Positions 9,859 to 19,521 of a stretch of 59,166 nt of DNA are shown piece by piece (within the stretch, counting starts at the first letter, position 1; the number at the start of each line of letters is the position of its first letter). The translations under genes were made by a program, and so were the position numbers. Under the pieces are notes generated by a model. That model saw only the letters and a list, made by a program, of their open reading frames with translations, did no database searches and was not told the DNA's origin. The DNA comes from Candidatus Sumerlaeota bacterium (lineage in GTDB: Bacteria; Sumerlaeota; Sumerlaeia; Sumerlaeales; Sumerlaeaceae): assembly GCA_017161655.1 (NCBI GenBank), contig JADFCV010000003.1, positions 1 to 59,166 of the forward strand, in the 5' to 3' direction.

Positions 9859-9999
9859 AGGAAAATTCTTTCTCTCTATTCATTAATCGAATCGTCCGGC
9901 TCTTCGTGGGAAACGAAACGATTGTCAAACTGAATAAGTTTCATCTAGACCTTCTCTAAACCAGTAGAGACGCAAGTCTTTTTATTGAGAAAGGATTTC

Positions 10000-11739
10000 A
10001 TGCTGCACGCACTGGGTGGGCTTTTTAGGCGTGGTCGGCGGTTCGTAAACGTTTTTCTCACGCGCGGACCGGCCCTCTTGCGGCGGATGGGTATTCCGTT
10101 CAGCAATGTGCCAGTGGAACGCCGCGGCCTGATCGTCGTGCAGCTCGACGGACTCTCCTACTCCCGCCTCAAGCGTGCGCTAGCCCAGCGCCGCATGCCC
10201 TTTCTCCGCCAGCTCCTGCGGAAGGGCAAGGTCCGGCTTCAGCGCTTCTCGAGCGAACTTCCGACATCCACACCAGCTTTTCAGGGCGGTTTTTTCTACG
10301 GTTCGAACGATAACATTCCGGGTTTTCAGTTTTACGATAAGCGCGAACGATACTACTATCGGATGGGCCGCAGCGACTGCGCCTATCGCATAGAAAGTGA
10401 ATTCACGAATCCGGGATTACTGCGGGGAGGAAGCGTTTTCAGCTGTGTGTTCACCGGCGAAGCCGACGGAGCGCTTTTTGTCTTTAGCACGCTGCTGGCG
10501 CCGCAGCGGTGGCGCTTTGTTTTCAGGGTGTGGGACATCTTCCTCCTGACGGTGCTCAACGTTGTGGCCATCCTCAAAATCGCAGGACTCGTGGTGCTCG
10601 AGATCATACTGGCGCTCTACGATTCTGTGCGCTGGTTCTTGCAGACGGGAACGTTACGACGCGAACTCGAATTCGTGGCATTGCGCGTTTTGCTCACGAT
10701 CGTGACACGCGAGCTTATCACCCTCGGTTCCATCATCGATGTCTATCGTGGGGTCCCGGTGATCTATTTGAATTATCTTGGTTATGACGAGCACGCACAC
10801 CAGCGCGGTCCCGATAGCCGAGTGGCTCTATGGACTCTGAAGGGAATCGACCGCTGCATCGAACGCCTTTACAAAGCGACGCTCTACTCTGAGCGTGCTT
10901 ACGATTTTTATATCGTGTCTGACCACGGGCAATGCGCAGTGCGCCCGTTTGAGGCCATTGCCGGCGAGACGCTTGGCGAATTCCTCCAGAGCCAACTTGA
11001 CAAGTTGCTGGTGGAGAGTCACCTTCGCCAAGACGATCGCAGTGCGCAATTGTCGGCCACACTTGAGGGGCTCCAACAGCTTGAGCGCTGGATGCCCCGG
11101 CTTTTTCGTCGCCCATTGCGGGCTTACATCCGCCGCACGCAGAAGCAACTTGTCAAACTCACGGAAGAGGTCGACCTTGACGTCCTTCTTGATGTTTTTG
11201 TGGTCTCGAGCGGTCCGGTTGCCTTCGTTTATTGGACGCAGATTCCAGAGCCTTTAACGTACGAGCAACTTGAACAAATCCACCCGCATCTCGTGGACAA
11301 GCTTCTAGCGCACGATGGCATTGGAATGATTTCGGTACGCCTTGCAGACGGCGACGTCCTTGTGCGCGGTCGGCATGGACAGGCTATCGTGGGCGAATTC
11401 TCTCTACGGACCTCTGGAGTTCTTCCGTGCGACAGTTCACCCCGGCGTCGCGAGATTTTGGCACAGATTCGGCGGCTGACGCTATTCTCCCGCGCGGGCG
11501 ATCTCTGTATTTGGGGAGGCGGGGCCCCAGCCGGCCACGTTAGCTACTCATTTGAATTCGGGGCACACAGCGGCTGGACCGATGAGGAAACCCAAACGTT
11601 CATCATCTCACCTGCCTACGTGACGGAAGACTTTTCGCGCATTTATCAGCACCCTCAGTTTTATGAGTACTTCCGGCGATACGCGGTTTTTGCTGAGCCT
11701 GCGGATATTGAAGGGGAAGCAACCGCCAAAGCAGGTTAG
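10000..11739 (+). CDS. Alkaline-phosphatase-superfamily (type I phosphodiesterase-like) membrane protein
   Basis: About 579 residues. Superfamily metal and nucleophile elements are visible: VQLDGLSYSRL (first metal Asp), ELPTSTPAFQ (nucleophile Thr/Ser region), YLGYDEHAHQRGPDS (Asp/His pair) and VSDHGQ. Between nucleophile and second metal motif lies a strongly hydrophobic stretch, FLLTVLNVVAILKIAGLVV, which probably forms one or two membrane helices inside the catalytic fold. Substrate is unknown; lipid- or nucleotide-phosphodiester cleavage is typical. GAAAGGA sits 4 nt before the ATG at 10000, which I prefer to the TTG at 9985. The stop overlaps the convergent GH3 stop by 4 bp. Confidence 0.85.
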   Translation: MLHALGGLFRRGRRFVNVFLTRGPALLRRMGIPFSNVPVERRGLIVVQLDGLSYSRLKRALAQRRMPFLRQLLRKGKVRLQRFSSELPTSTPAFQGGFFYGSNDNIPGFQFYDKRERYYYRMGRSDCAYRIESEFTNPGLLRGGSVFSCVFTGEADGALFVFSTLLAPQRWRFVFRVWDIFLLTVLNVVAILKIAGLVVLEIILALYDSVRWFLQTGTLRRELEFVALRVLLTIVTRELITLGSIIDVYRGVPVIYLNYLGYDEHAHQRGPDSRVALWTLKGIDRCIERLYKATLYSERAYDFYIVSDHGQCAVRPFEAIAGETLGEFLQSQLDKLLVESHLRQDDRSAQLSATLEGLQQLERWMPRLFRRPLRAYIRRTQKQLVKLTEEVDLDVLLDVFVVSSGPVAFVYWTQIPEPLTYEQLEQIHPHLVDKLLAHDGIGMISVRLADGDVLVRGRHGQAIVGEFSLRTSGVLPCDSSPRRREILAQIRRLTLFSRAGDLCIWGGGAPAGHVSYSFEFGAHSGWTDEETQTFIISPAYVTEDFSRIYQHPQFYEYFRRYAVFAEPADIEGEATAKAG

Positions 11740-13616
11740 GGCAGGACCGCTTCATAGTTTTGCCACGTGGCCACTCTCGAAAGTGTGGGAGTGGTCCCGC
11801 GATCGGGGGGCACCCGAATACCATCTGTCATTTGCACGGGCCAATTCCCGGTTAGCGGCGCTCTTCCGGCAATGACACGCGCCAATTGGCGTTGGATTTC
11901 ATAGTGGCTCGAAAACCCACAATAGTAGTTCTGACAATTTGAAAACAAATTGATCTGATAGGGACTTCCGGCTGATAGGTAAGCAAGCGGTTTCCCAAGG
12001 TCAATGAGAGCCTGGACGAGCAACTGTTGGTTCGAGGAAATCGTCGGCTTCCAGTCACGGCTGAGAACAATGATTCGGTCGTAATTAGCGGCTTGGGCGA
12101 CGATTTGCCCTCGTTGTGTGCTCGACACATTGGTTGCCACGGTGAGCGTTGTCAGGTTGTCGTGGAGCCGCGCAAGCTCGTCTGTGAAATAGGAGCTACC
12201 GTAGAGATAAAAAATCGAGGAAGAAGCATCCAGGGCAAGGCATAGAACCCGTTGAGAGGTGGTGACCGGGAAATCCTGAGAGTGCAACCTTGCACCCGCA
12301 ACGCTTCGTCGTGCGATCCCTTCTGCAATGGCGCGATGATCCGGATGACCGATCACGCTGGCTGCGAGTTGGGGATCAACAAATGCAGCTTGAGGCAAGC
12401 CTACCCGACTCTTGAGTCGAAGAATCCGCCGCACCGCCTGATTGATGCGCTGGATGGAAATACTGCCTGAGATCACGGCATCGCGCAAACCGTTTAGAGC
12501 ATCGGTCACATTGTTCGGCATGAGAATGATGTCGAGCCCGGCCTGAACCCCAATGCGGGCTGCGTCGTAAGTGGATGCTGCCGCAAGGAGGCCGGCCATA
12601 CCGAAAGAGTCAGAGATCACGGCACCGTCATACTGCAGCTCGGTGCGAAGAATGCCGGTCAGTGCATTCGACGACAGGGTGGCTGGCCAGGCGGTCGAGC
12701 CGGGATCGAGGCAGGTATACCAGACGTGTGCGCTCATCACCAAGTCGCCTAGACCACGCCCGAGTAGCTCGCGGTAGGGAGCAACATGAATGGATTCAAG
12801 CTCAGAGCATGCTATATCCACGACCGGAAGAGAACTATGTGAATCGCCTGTGGTGGCGCCATGGCCAGGAAAATGTTTGAACGTGCAAAGGAGTCCTTCG
12901 CTGTGAGCCCCCTCTACATAAGATTGTGCCATGCGCACAACGAGACCGGGATCGTCGCCATAAGAGCGGACGCCAATAATGGGGTTCACCGGTTCGGTAT
13001 TCACGTCCAGCACCGGACCGAAACCGATGTGAATTCCCACGGCTCGACACTCCCGTGCGGTCACACGACCCTGTAAGGTCACAAGTTCGCGCGCCTGCGA
13101 AGCGCCGCTCGACATATTCAGAGGGAAACGAGTGGCATCAACGACACGTGCTCCGAGCCCGGCCTCGCAGTCGATAGCAAACATGAGCGGCACCGAGGTG
13201 ATACTCTGGAGATGGTTCGTGGCAGCCAGCAATGCCGATGCCGTGTTGTTGTTTCCGAGAAAGATAAAACCTCCCACCCGTTGGGAGGTTACCAGGGAAT
13301 CCGCCGTGGATGCTGAATACGCGGGCATGATCATCTGCCCCAGTTTTTCATCGAGGGTCATTGAGGCGAGGGTTTGTTCAATCCACGACTCATCAGGTGA
13401 CTGAAGAGCTCCGAAGCTTGGCGAGCGAAGAGGATAGAGGGGAAGAAGCGAGGGCTCGTGACGCACGGGCTTGATGACGTCGAGGGAGAGAGATGTGCCG
13501 CATTCTTCCGCGACAGTCTGGGTAGCACCACACGTGGCGGTCGGTTCCGCGGAGTAACCAACGCTCCAAAACGCCACAACCACTGCTGCCAGAGGGCACA
13601 GAAATTTCCGACACAC
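11736..13616 (-). CDS. Secreted glycoside hydrolase family 3 (beta-N-acetylhexosaminidase type)
   Basis: About 626 residues from the GTG at 13616 (GAGGTG just upstream); an in-frame TTG at 13667 would add 17 residues before the signal peptide (core LAAVVVAFWSVGYSA). The catalytic barrel carries the NagZ-type signatures KHFPGHGATTGDSHSSLP (His/Asp acid-base dyad) and VISDSFGM (nucleophile Asp). This subfamily removes beta-linked GlcNAc from muropeptides or chito-oligosaccharides; unlike cytosolic NagZ this copy is exported and about 600 residues long, with a C-terminal alpha/beta domain. It may therefore act on external chitin or peptidoglycan fragments; substrate is inference. It lies just downstream of the RNase E/G gene. 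Confidence 0.9.
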   Translation of the reverse strand: MCRKFLCPLAAVVVAFWSVGYSAEPTATCGATQTVAEECGTSLSLDVIKPVRHEPSLLPLYPLRSPSFGALQSPDESWIEQTLASMTLDEKLGQMIMPAYSASTADSLVTSQRVGGFIFLGNNNTASALLAATNHLQSITSVPLMFAIDCEAGLGARVVDATRFPLNMSSGASQARELVTLQGRVTARECRAVGIHIGFGPVLDVNTEPVNPIIGVRSYGDDPGLVVRMAQSYVEGAHSEGLLCTFKHFPGHGATTGDSHSSLPVVDIACSELESIHVAPYRELLGRGLGDLVMSAHVWYTCLDPGSTAWPATLSSNALTGILRTELQYDGAVISDSFGMAGLLAAASTYDAARIGVQAGLDIILMPNNVTDALNGLRDAVISGSISIQRINQAVRRILRLKSRVGLPQAAFVDPQLAASVIGHPDHRAIAEGIARRSVAGARLHSQDFPVTTSQRVLCLALDASSSIFYLYGSSYFTDELARLHDNLTTLTVATNVSSTQRGQIVAQAANYDRIIVLSRDWKPTISSNQQLLVQALIDLGKPLAYLSAGSPYQINLFSNCQNYYCGFSSHYEIQRQLARVIAGRAPLTGNWPVQMTDGIRVPPDRGTTPTLSRVATWQNYEAVLP

Positions 13617-13685
13617 GGTGTTCACCTCTTCAGCGTGGAAGAACCCGTACCCCTCCTTGTTTCCCAACCGTCTTGCGAGGCAAGG

Positions 13686-16600
13686 CTAGCTGCCCTCTGC
13701 TCGCACCTCTGCGTCATCTGGAAGGGAAATCAGTGTATCGAGCACGCTTCCCTCTCGCTGTTTCTTTTCAATGTGGTAATGCTCCATGTGAAGCTGATCC
13801 GACGCGTGCAAGGTAATCCGCACTCCGTATCTCTGTTCGAGGCGGTCTAAGACCTCCTGGTAGTGCTTCTCAACGAATTCTTTGATCGTAGGGTTGAGCT
13901 GGACGACTAAATCAGGCCGCGGGTAGCTTTGTTCGAGAATTTCCACGATGACGTTTTTCAAATGCACCCAGATTTGTTGCTCAGAGAGCACCACGCCAGA
14001 ACCTTTGCAATAGGGGCACTCCGTGAACAGGGTCTTACGCAGGCTTTGGCGAACACGCTTGCGGGTCATTTCCACGAGACCGAACTCACTGATGCCCGAG
14101 ACCGCTGTCTTTGCATGATCTTTACGCAGAAGGGCACGGAATTCGTTGAGCAGCGTCTCGCGATTGCGCGGGTCGCGCATGTCGATAAAATCAATCACGA
14201 TGATTCCGCCAATGTCGCGAAGCTTGAGTTCGCGCGCGATGACCTGAGCAGCCTCAAGGTTTGTCTTGAGGATCATTTGCTCCTGGTTGTCCTTGCCGAC
14301 AAATTTCCCTGTATTGACATCGATGGCGGTGAGCGCTTCGGCCTCGTCGATGATGATGTAGCCCCCACTCTTGAGCCACACCTTTCGGCGACCTGCTTTG
14401 CGTATCTTCTCGTCCACACCGTAGTGGACAAAAAGATTGCTTGGCTCCTGATACAGACGCAGGCGCGGCACAAGCTCTGGGATCATGTTCTGAAGAATGG
14501 CGCGGATTTTCTCGTGATACTCGGCATTGTCGACGATAATCTCATCAATGCTTTCGTCGAAGACATCGCGGCACAAGCGATAGAGAATGTCGCTGTCGTC
14601 ATAAACAAGAGCTGGAGCGGTACTTGTGGCTGCCCGCTCCTGGACACGCCGCCACTCACTCAATAGAAATTCGGCATCTTTGCGGAGCTCATGCTCGCTG
14701 CGCTCCATGCCAGCAGTTCGAATGATGAGCCCCATGTTGAGAATGCCGAGGTCATGACGCAGCTTGCGCTGAAGGCGCTTGAGTCTGCGACGCTCTTCGT
14801 AACTCTCCACACGCCGCGAGACGCCACCTTCATTATTGCCGTAGGGCAACAAAACAAGATAGCGACCTGGCAGAGAAATGTAAGTTGAGATTCGTGCCCC
14901 TTTTCCGCCAATTTCCTCTTTTGTGACCTGCACGAGGATTTCGTCGCCCTTGCGCAAAACCTCATGGACTTTGGGTAGATGACGACGATCACGCCACGAA
15001 CTGTACCCCTGCGTCACCTGCGCCGGAGCTTCTGGGGCGGGTGGAGTTTGCTCCAGGGGAGCTGGCTGAACTGAGGGCGGCACCTCAACTGTCTGGGGGG
15101 CTTCAACGGGGACCGTGTCCTTTTGACCCTCAGACGTGAGAAGAGAAGATTCCTCCGTTTCCACGGACTCACGTAAGCTAACGGCTGATCCCGCGGTCTC
15201 TTCCTCCTCTCTCTTCTCGACAATGACAGAAGGTTCTCCGCTGGGCGGCACTGCCGCCTCACCCCCTACGGATGCGCCTTGGGCAGAGATGGGCTCCACG
15301 GTTTCCCCTGCATCCGAACCCACTCCCTCGTCTGCTGGCTCAGCGAGCGCTGGCTCAGAAACCTCTTCCTGAACACTTGAGACGACCTCGAAAGGAGCAA
15401 CGAACGGTTCGCCTGCACCGGATTCGGTTTCTGGCTGCGCGGCTAAGTGAGTCTGTGATGCCACGACACCTTGCAGCGCTTCGGGGCTTTCCTTCTTCCG
15501 GCGCGCTGTACGTCGTGAAGACCTCTTTTTCGCTACTTTTTCTCCAGCAGCAGGGATAACAGGCTCTTCGCCCACCTCCGGAGAATACGCGGGCTCCTCT
15601 ACACCACCAGCCGACTCTGTCGCTGTGGCAGCAGTTGGTTCTTCGGTGGTCTTCTCTTTCTTGCGAGTGCGGCGAGAAGTTTTTTTGACGGATTCCTCCG
15701 CGACCGCTTCCGCTTGTACCTCCCCCGCAGAGATTTCGCCAGCAACTTGCGCTGCGAGCTCTGATTTTTTCTTCCGCTCGGAAGTTCGACGCGATTTGGG
15801 TTTCGCCTGCGTTTCGGGCTCAGACTCTTGAGCAACTTGTTCCGTGGCTTCTTGCGAAGCTGTAGGTTCATCCAGCGTCTCGGAAGAAACTTTCTTTCGC
15901 GAACGAGTGCGGGATGACTTCTTTGAAGACTGATTTACCGCCTCTTCAACCGCCTGGGGGCTGTCTGGTTCTTCGACCAAATCTGACTTCCTACGGCGCA
16001 CGGCATATTGAGCTGGTCCTTTACGCCGTAGCGTTCTGCGCTGACCGCGCCGCTTGCTGCCTTGGTTTGCAACATTTCCCGGCTCAGCGACGTTGCCATT
16101 CGCCTCGTCGAGAAATTCTGGCTCGACTGCTGTTCCTCCAGTCGTCACGGGCACCCGCTCCTCTACAGGCTCATCATAAGGGGGCGTTGTCGCAGGCTCA
16201 GCCGGACCGAAAAAGTCGAGTTGTGAGTCCTTTTCAATGGGGACGTCCGGCGGAAGAGTTGTTGGCCCAAAGAGATGATCCAGCGTCGCTCGTTGCGCTT
16301 TTCGGCGCCGGGGTTTCTCGCTTTTCTGCTTTTGTTTTTTCGGCAAGGCAAAAGGAGAAAAGACATCGTAGGGATTTGTGGCTGCTCGGGTGCCCCGAAT
16401 GGTGCCGGGCGGCGCGATTGCGGCTCCCTGGCGACGTCCGGTCTTTCCCCGTTGTTCTTTCTGCCGCTTGGATTTTTGTCGTTGGCGATCACGCCACTGG
16501 TTCGATTGCTGCTGCGGTTGACCACCCGGCACGGCGTCGCGAGGAGCGGATGGCTCGTTTGCAGCTGCTGCTTGATCTTGAGCGATACCTTCCACGCCCG

Positions 16601-17183
16601 CTTCCTGCAGGCTCACCTCTGCAACCGCACCAGACTGGGCCGTCGCCTGGGGAACATTGTCTGAGGGAGCTTTTTGACTCGTTGCGCCAAGGTCCATGTT
16701 TTGCCGATTCTTTCGGCGATTTCGCCCACCACGCCGACCGCGGCGGCGTCGTCTCTGGCCCTGGGATTGCGGGACCACTTGCGCAACCGGTTCCGGAACC
16801 TCAGGTGGAGTCTCGACCTGCAGCTGGGTCACAACCTCCAGCTCTTCAGGTGTAGGCTCATAGGTCTCTTCCTCCGCTTCCCCGGGGGGCGGCGGTATTT
16901 CGATTTCTGGGGCCGGCAGTTCGCGGCCTTCTCGCTTAGCTTTCAGCTCGAGAAGGAGGTCCGGCCGCACATCGTCAAAATGCAAAAAGGCATTGCGCTC
17001 GAAGCCGATGTTGACGAACGCCGCACTGAGGCCGGGGAGGACTCCTTCGACGCGCCCCTTGTAAACGTTGTTGAGGATCGTCTTATCGTCGAGCGACTCA
17101 ATATAAAGCTCGGTGAGCTGATCGTTTTCGAGGATCGCGATGCGCAGTTCGCGATCTTCCACGTTAATAAGAACTCTTTTCAT
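13686..17183 (-). CDS. rng: Ribonuclease E/G with a large insertion inside the S1 domain
   Basis: 1165 residues. The N-terminus (MKRVLINVEDRELRIAILE) leads into the first half of the S1 domain (NVYKGRVEGVLPGLSAAFVNIG, to about residue 75). A low-complexity stretch rich in Glu, Ala, Pro, Lys and Arg, including an Arg cluster near 155-170, fills roughly residues 80-735. The second half of S1 (EVLRKGDEILVQV, KGARISTYISLPGRYLVLLP) and the catalytic domain follow. The metal-binding Asp residues lie in AIDVNTG (about 952) and IDFIDM (about 998), and a Zn-link CPYC is near 1057. There is no long C-terminal scaffold. RNase E/G cleaves single-stranded RNA in mRNA decay and rRNA maturation. RNase E versus G cannot be settled, so the symbol is provisional. 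Confidence 0.92.
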   Translation of the reverse strand: MKRVLINVEDRELRIAILENDQLTELYIESLDDKTILNNVYKGRVEGVLPGLSAAFVNIGFERNAFLHFDDVRPDLLLELKAKREGRELPAPEIEIPPPPGEAEEETYEPTPEELEVVTQLQVETPPEVPEPVAQVVPQSQGQRRRRRGRRGGRNRRKNRQNMDLGATSQKAPSDNVPQATAQSGAVAEVSLQEAGVEGIAQDQAAAANEPSAPRDAVPGGQPQQQSNQWRDRQRQKSKRQKEQRGKTGRRQGAAIAPPGTIRGTRAATNPYDVFSPFALPKKQKQKSEKPRRRKAQRATLDHLFGPTTLPPDVPIEKDSQLDFFGPAEPATTPPYDEPVEERVPVTTGGTAVEPEFLDEANGNVAEPGNVANQGSKRRGQRRTLRRKGPAQYAVRRRKSDLVEEPDSPQAVEEAVNQSSKKSSRTRSRKKVSSETLDEPTASQEATEQVAQESEPETQAKPKSRRTSERKKKSELAAQVAGEISAGEVQAEAVAEESVKKTSRRTRKKEKTTEEPTAATATESAGGVEEPAYSPEVGEEPVIPAAGEKVAKKRSSRRTARRKKESPEALQGVVASQTHLAAQPETESGAGEPFVAPFEVVSSVQEEVSEPALAEPADEGVGSDAGETVEPISAQGASVGGEAAVPPSGEPSVIVEKREEEETAGSAVSLRESVETEESSLLTSEGQKDTVPVEAPQTVEVPPSVQPAPLEQTPPAPEAPAQVTQGYSSWRDRRHLPKVHEVLRKGDEILVQVTKEEIGGKGARISTYISLPGRYLVLLPYGNNEGGVSRRVESYEERRRLKRLQRKLRHDLGILNMGLIIRTAGMERSEHELRKDAEFLLSEWRRVQERAATSTAPALVYDDSDILYRLCRDVFDESIDEIIVDNAEYHEKIRAILQNMIPELVPRLRLYQEPSNLFVHYGVDEKIRKAGRRKVWLKSGGYIIIDEAEALTAIDVNTGKFVGKDNQEQMILKTNLEAAQVIARELKLRDIGGIIVIDFIDMRDPRNRETLLNEFRALLRKDHAKTAVSGISEFGLVEMTRKRVRQSLRKTLFTECPYCKGSGVVLSEQQIWVHLKNVIVEILEQSYPRPDLVVQLNPTIKEFVEKHYQEVLDRLEQRYGVRITLHASDQLHMEHYHIEKKQREGSVLDTLISLPDDAEVRAEGS

Positions 17184-17459
17184 TCGGAATAAAACTCAGC
17201 CTTTACTTAGCGTCTGCTTTCGCTTACCTGCGCCGCGGAGCTTTGCCTTTTGCACCTCTTTTGGTTCTATCTCCTAAAAGCTCGGTCGCAGGTTGTTGTG
17301 AATCTCCGGTGCCACTCACGTTCGTGTTTCTTGCAAACACAAAAAGCAAGCAACGTGGGACAAGATTCGTTCGCTACTTTCTAACCTCGATTTGAGGAGA
17401 AATTCCGTCAAGTTGCGTGTCAATGCTCATTTTCGTTTGCACGCCAACTCCCCTGAATC

Positions 17460-17476
17460 GGCATGAAAGTCATGCC
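17460..17476 (-). terminator. Hairpin at the kinase gene stop
   Basis: GGCATGA and TCATGCC form a perfect 7-bp stem with a 3-nt loop, touching the stop codon of the kinase gene. No T-tract follows in transcription direction, so intrinsic termination is doubtful. Confidence 0.25.
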
Positions 17477-19341
17477 TATTGCTCGAGCATGCGCAGCTCG
17501 CGGGCTGCTCGTTGATACGCATCGCTGGTCTTTGGAGCAGTGTTTTCGACGTACCGTAGCAGCACACGTGCGTCGTCAACCAGCCCTTCTAGGCGGTAGA
17601 AATTCGCCAGCTCTAACCAGTAGTCGTAGTTGTCCGGTGCCAAACACAATGCTTCGATGAAATCCTTTTCCGCTGCAACTCGCTCCTCAGGATTCGAAGA
17701 ATTCAGTCGGATTCGGGCCCTCGCGAAAGCACTGGCAGCTGCCTCGGCTTCAGATGCTGTCGCCCGGGTGGCAGAAGTCCCCTGGTCCAAAAGTTTCATC
17801 ACCCCTTCGCCAGCACTCGTATTCTTCCCTAACCCGGCGTAAAGTTCGCGCGCCGCCCGCAGATAAGCGCGGGCCAAAGGAGCGCGTTTCGCATCACTGA
17901 GGTACTTTTTGCCCTTTTGTTCTCGCCGTTGCGCAAGAAGCTCCGCTTCGGACACAGGTAAAGCGGCCATGAGGCGATCTGCTAGCGCCTCAAGAGCTGC
18001 TGGTTGATAGTCTGGATACTTCGCTCTGAAGGCTTGAACGCGTTGCACAGCTTCGAGCTGACGCCCCCCACGAACAGCTCGCTCAACATTGTCGAGCAAT
18101 TCTCTGTACTGCGCCTCCGCCGCGTTGGCTCCGCCATCCGCCCCTCCCGCACCCTGACTAGCGACGAAAACCTGATCCTGCCCTTTCATTTGAACGAGGA
18201 CCAAAGAGGAAGCCAAAATGATAATCAGCACCATGGCCACAACGCCCCAGTTCGCCTGCATCCACTCGAGAAAAACCCCTAGGTGCTCTTTGCGCTTGGG
18301 TACGGTTGGCGGAGGGATAGCTTCTTCCACGAATTCGTCCAAGAATGCTGGAGTGGTGGGTGGCGTCTTTCGTTCCGATAACACCTCTTCAAGCTGGCGG
18401 ATTCCCGTAGGTGTGGACATTGCCTGAGAGGCCGAAGAGAGTGGTTCAGAAGGCGCAAAGTCTAACTTCCTGGTCTCTCCTTGCGGGACTTCAGAGGCTT
18501 GCGCTGAGGGTGCAATGACAATCGGAAGCTTTGCCCCTGCAGCTTCCTCCAGAGCTTGGGCCATCTCCTCGCCATTGGCAAATCGAGCTTCCCTGTTTTT
18601 TTCCAACGCCCGCAGGATAATGCGCTCGGCGGCCTGTGTGATGCCTGGATTAATCTGCGACGGTGGGACAGGCAGGTCGTAGATGTGACGGGTTGCTACA
18701 GCGATGGCATTTTCGCCGTCAAAGGGCACGCGCCCGGTCAAACAATAGTAAAGACAGACCCCCAGCGAGTAAAGGTCGCTTCGCCCATCGAGCTCGTGTC
18801 CGGTGAGTTGCTCGGGGGACATAAACCGGGGAGTACCCATGCTGACCCCTGCCTGCGTGCGGAATTTGCCTTCGCGAAAGCGCGCGATGCCAAAATCCGT
18901 GATTTTCGCCACCTTTTCTGACGTGACGAGAATATTGTCAGGCTTGACGTCGCGGTGAATGACGCCGCGTTCATGGGCATAGTGCAGCGCGCGCGCAATT
19001 TGGGCTCCGATGAGAAGAATGCTGCGTTCATCGAGCGTCCCTGCTTCGACAAGTTTTTGAAGGCTTTGCCCCTCAACATACTCCATGATGATGCAGTACG
19101 TGTTGGCGTGCGTCTCGATGTCATAGACGGCAACGATGTTCGGATGCACAAGGCGGGCCACAATCTTGGCCTCGCGCTGAAAGCGAGCGCGGAAATCAGG
19201 ATCCGATGCCAGCTCGGGCGAGAGAATCTTAATTGCAACGACGCGATCGAGGTTGCGCTGGTACGCCTTGAAGACGCTCCCCATGCCACCCCGGCCAATT
19301 TCCTCTAAAATCTCGTATTTGCCAGCGATGAGTTCCGACAT
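17476..19341 (-). CDS. PknB-type Ser/Thr protein kinase with TM segment and TPR-like C-terminal region
   Basis: 621 residues. The kinase domain (about 8-270) has every hallmark: glycine loop GRGGMGSVFKAY, Lys in VAIKILS, catalytic HRDVKPDN, DFGIAR, and GTPRFMSPEQ. A linker leads to a single membrane helix near 372 (VVAMVLIIILASSLVLV). The outer part, to residue 621, is helical and Ala-rich with TPR-like spacing (for example PDNYDYWLELANFYRLEGL), not PASTA repeats. It probably senses envelope state and phosphorylates cytosolic targets. It is upstream of the RNase gene on the same strand with a 292-bp gap, so co-transcription is uncertain. Confidence 0.93.
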   Translation of the reverse strand: MSELIAGKYEILEEIGRGGMGSVFKAYQRNLDRVVAIKILSPELASDPDFRARFQREAKIVARLVHPNIVAVYDIETHANTYCIIMEYVEGQSLQKLVEAGTLDERSILLIGAQIARALHYAHERGVIHRDVKPDNILVTSEKVAKITDFGIARFREGKFRTQAGVSMGTPRFMSPEQLTGHELDGRSDLYSLGVCLYYCLTGRVPFDGENAIAVATRHIYDLPVPPSQINPGITQAAERIILRALEKNREARFANGEEMAQALEEAAGAKLPIVIAPSAQASEVPQGETRKLDFAPSEPLSSASQAMSTPTGIRQLEEVLSERKTPPTTPAFLDEFVEEAIPPPTVPKRKEHLGVFLEWMQANWGVVAMVLIIILASSLVLVQMKGQDQVFVASQGAGGADGGANAAEAQYRELLDNVERAVRGGRQLEAVQRVQAFRAKYPDYQPAALEALADRLMAALPVSEAELLAQRREQKGKKYLSDAKRAPLARAYLRAARELYAGLGKNTSAGEGVMKLLDQGTSATRATASEAEAAASAFARARIRLNSSNPEERVAAEKDFIEALCLAPDNYDYWLELANFYRLEGLVDDARVLLRYVENTAPKTSDAYQRAARELRMLEQ

Positions 19342-19465
19342 GCGTGAAAGCAGAAAGGATGCAACACTAGCAAAGAGCCACGTGCAACCGCAATTTGGGG
19401 GCCTAGCCCAGGTAAGAGCGAGATCGATTGTCGGTTGTACTTACCGTTGTTCGTAAAAGCAAAAG

Positions 19466-19495
19466 GGCGGCACTCCGGGGAGCCGAGGTGCCGCC
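19466..19495 (-). terminator. Intrinsic terminator of the DUF4832 gene
   Basis: GGCGGCAC/GTGCCGCC form an 8-bp GC-rich stem with a 14-nt loop. Read on the minus strand it is followed by CTTTTGCTTTT, a good U-rich tail, 27 bp past the DUF4832 gene stop. Confidence 0.7.
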
Positions 19496-19521
19496 GTGGG
19501 ACCCAACTGGAGCGAGTAGGC

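Noticed and set aside
15914..16855. 313-residue plus-strand ORF opposite the RNase E/G insertion
   Set aside because: Antisense to a low-complexity coding region with skewed base use; no ribosome site and no recognisable domain.
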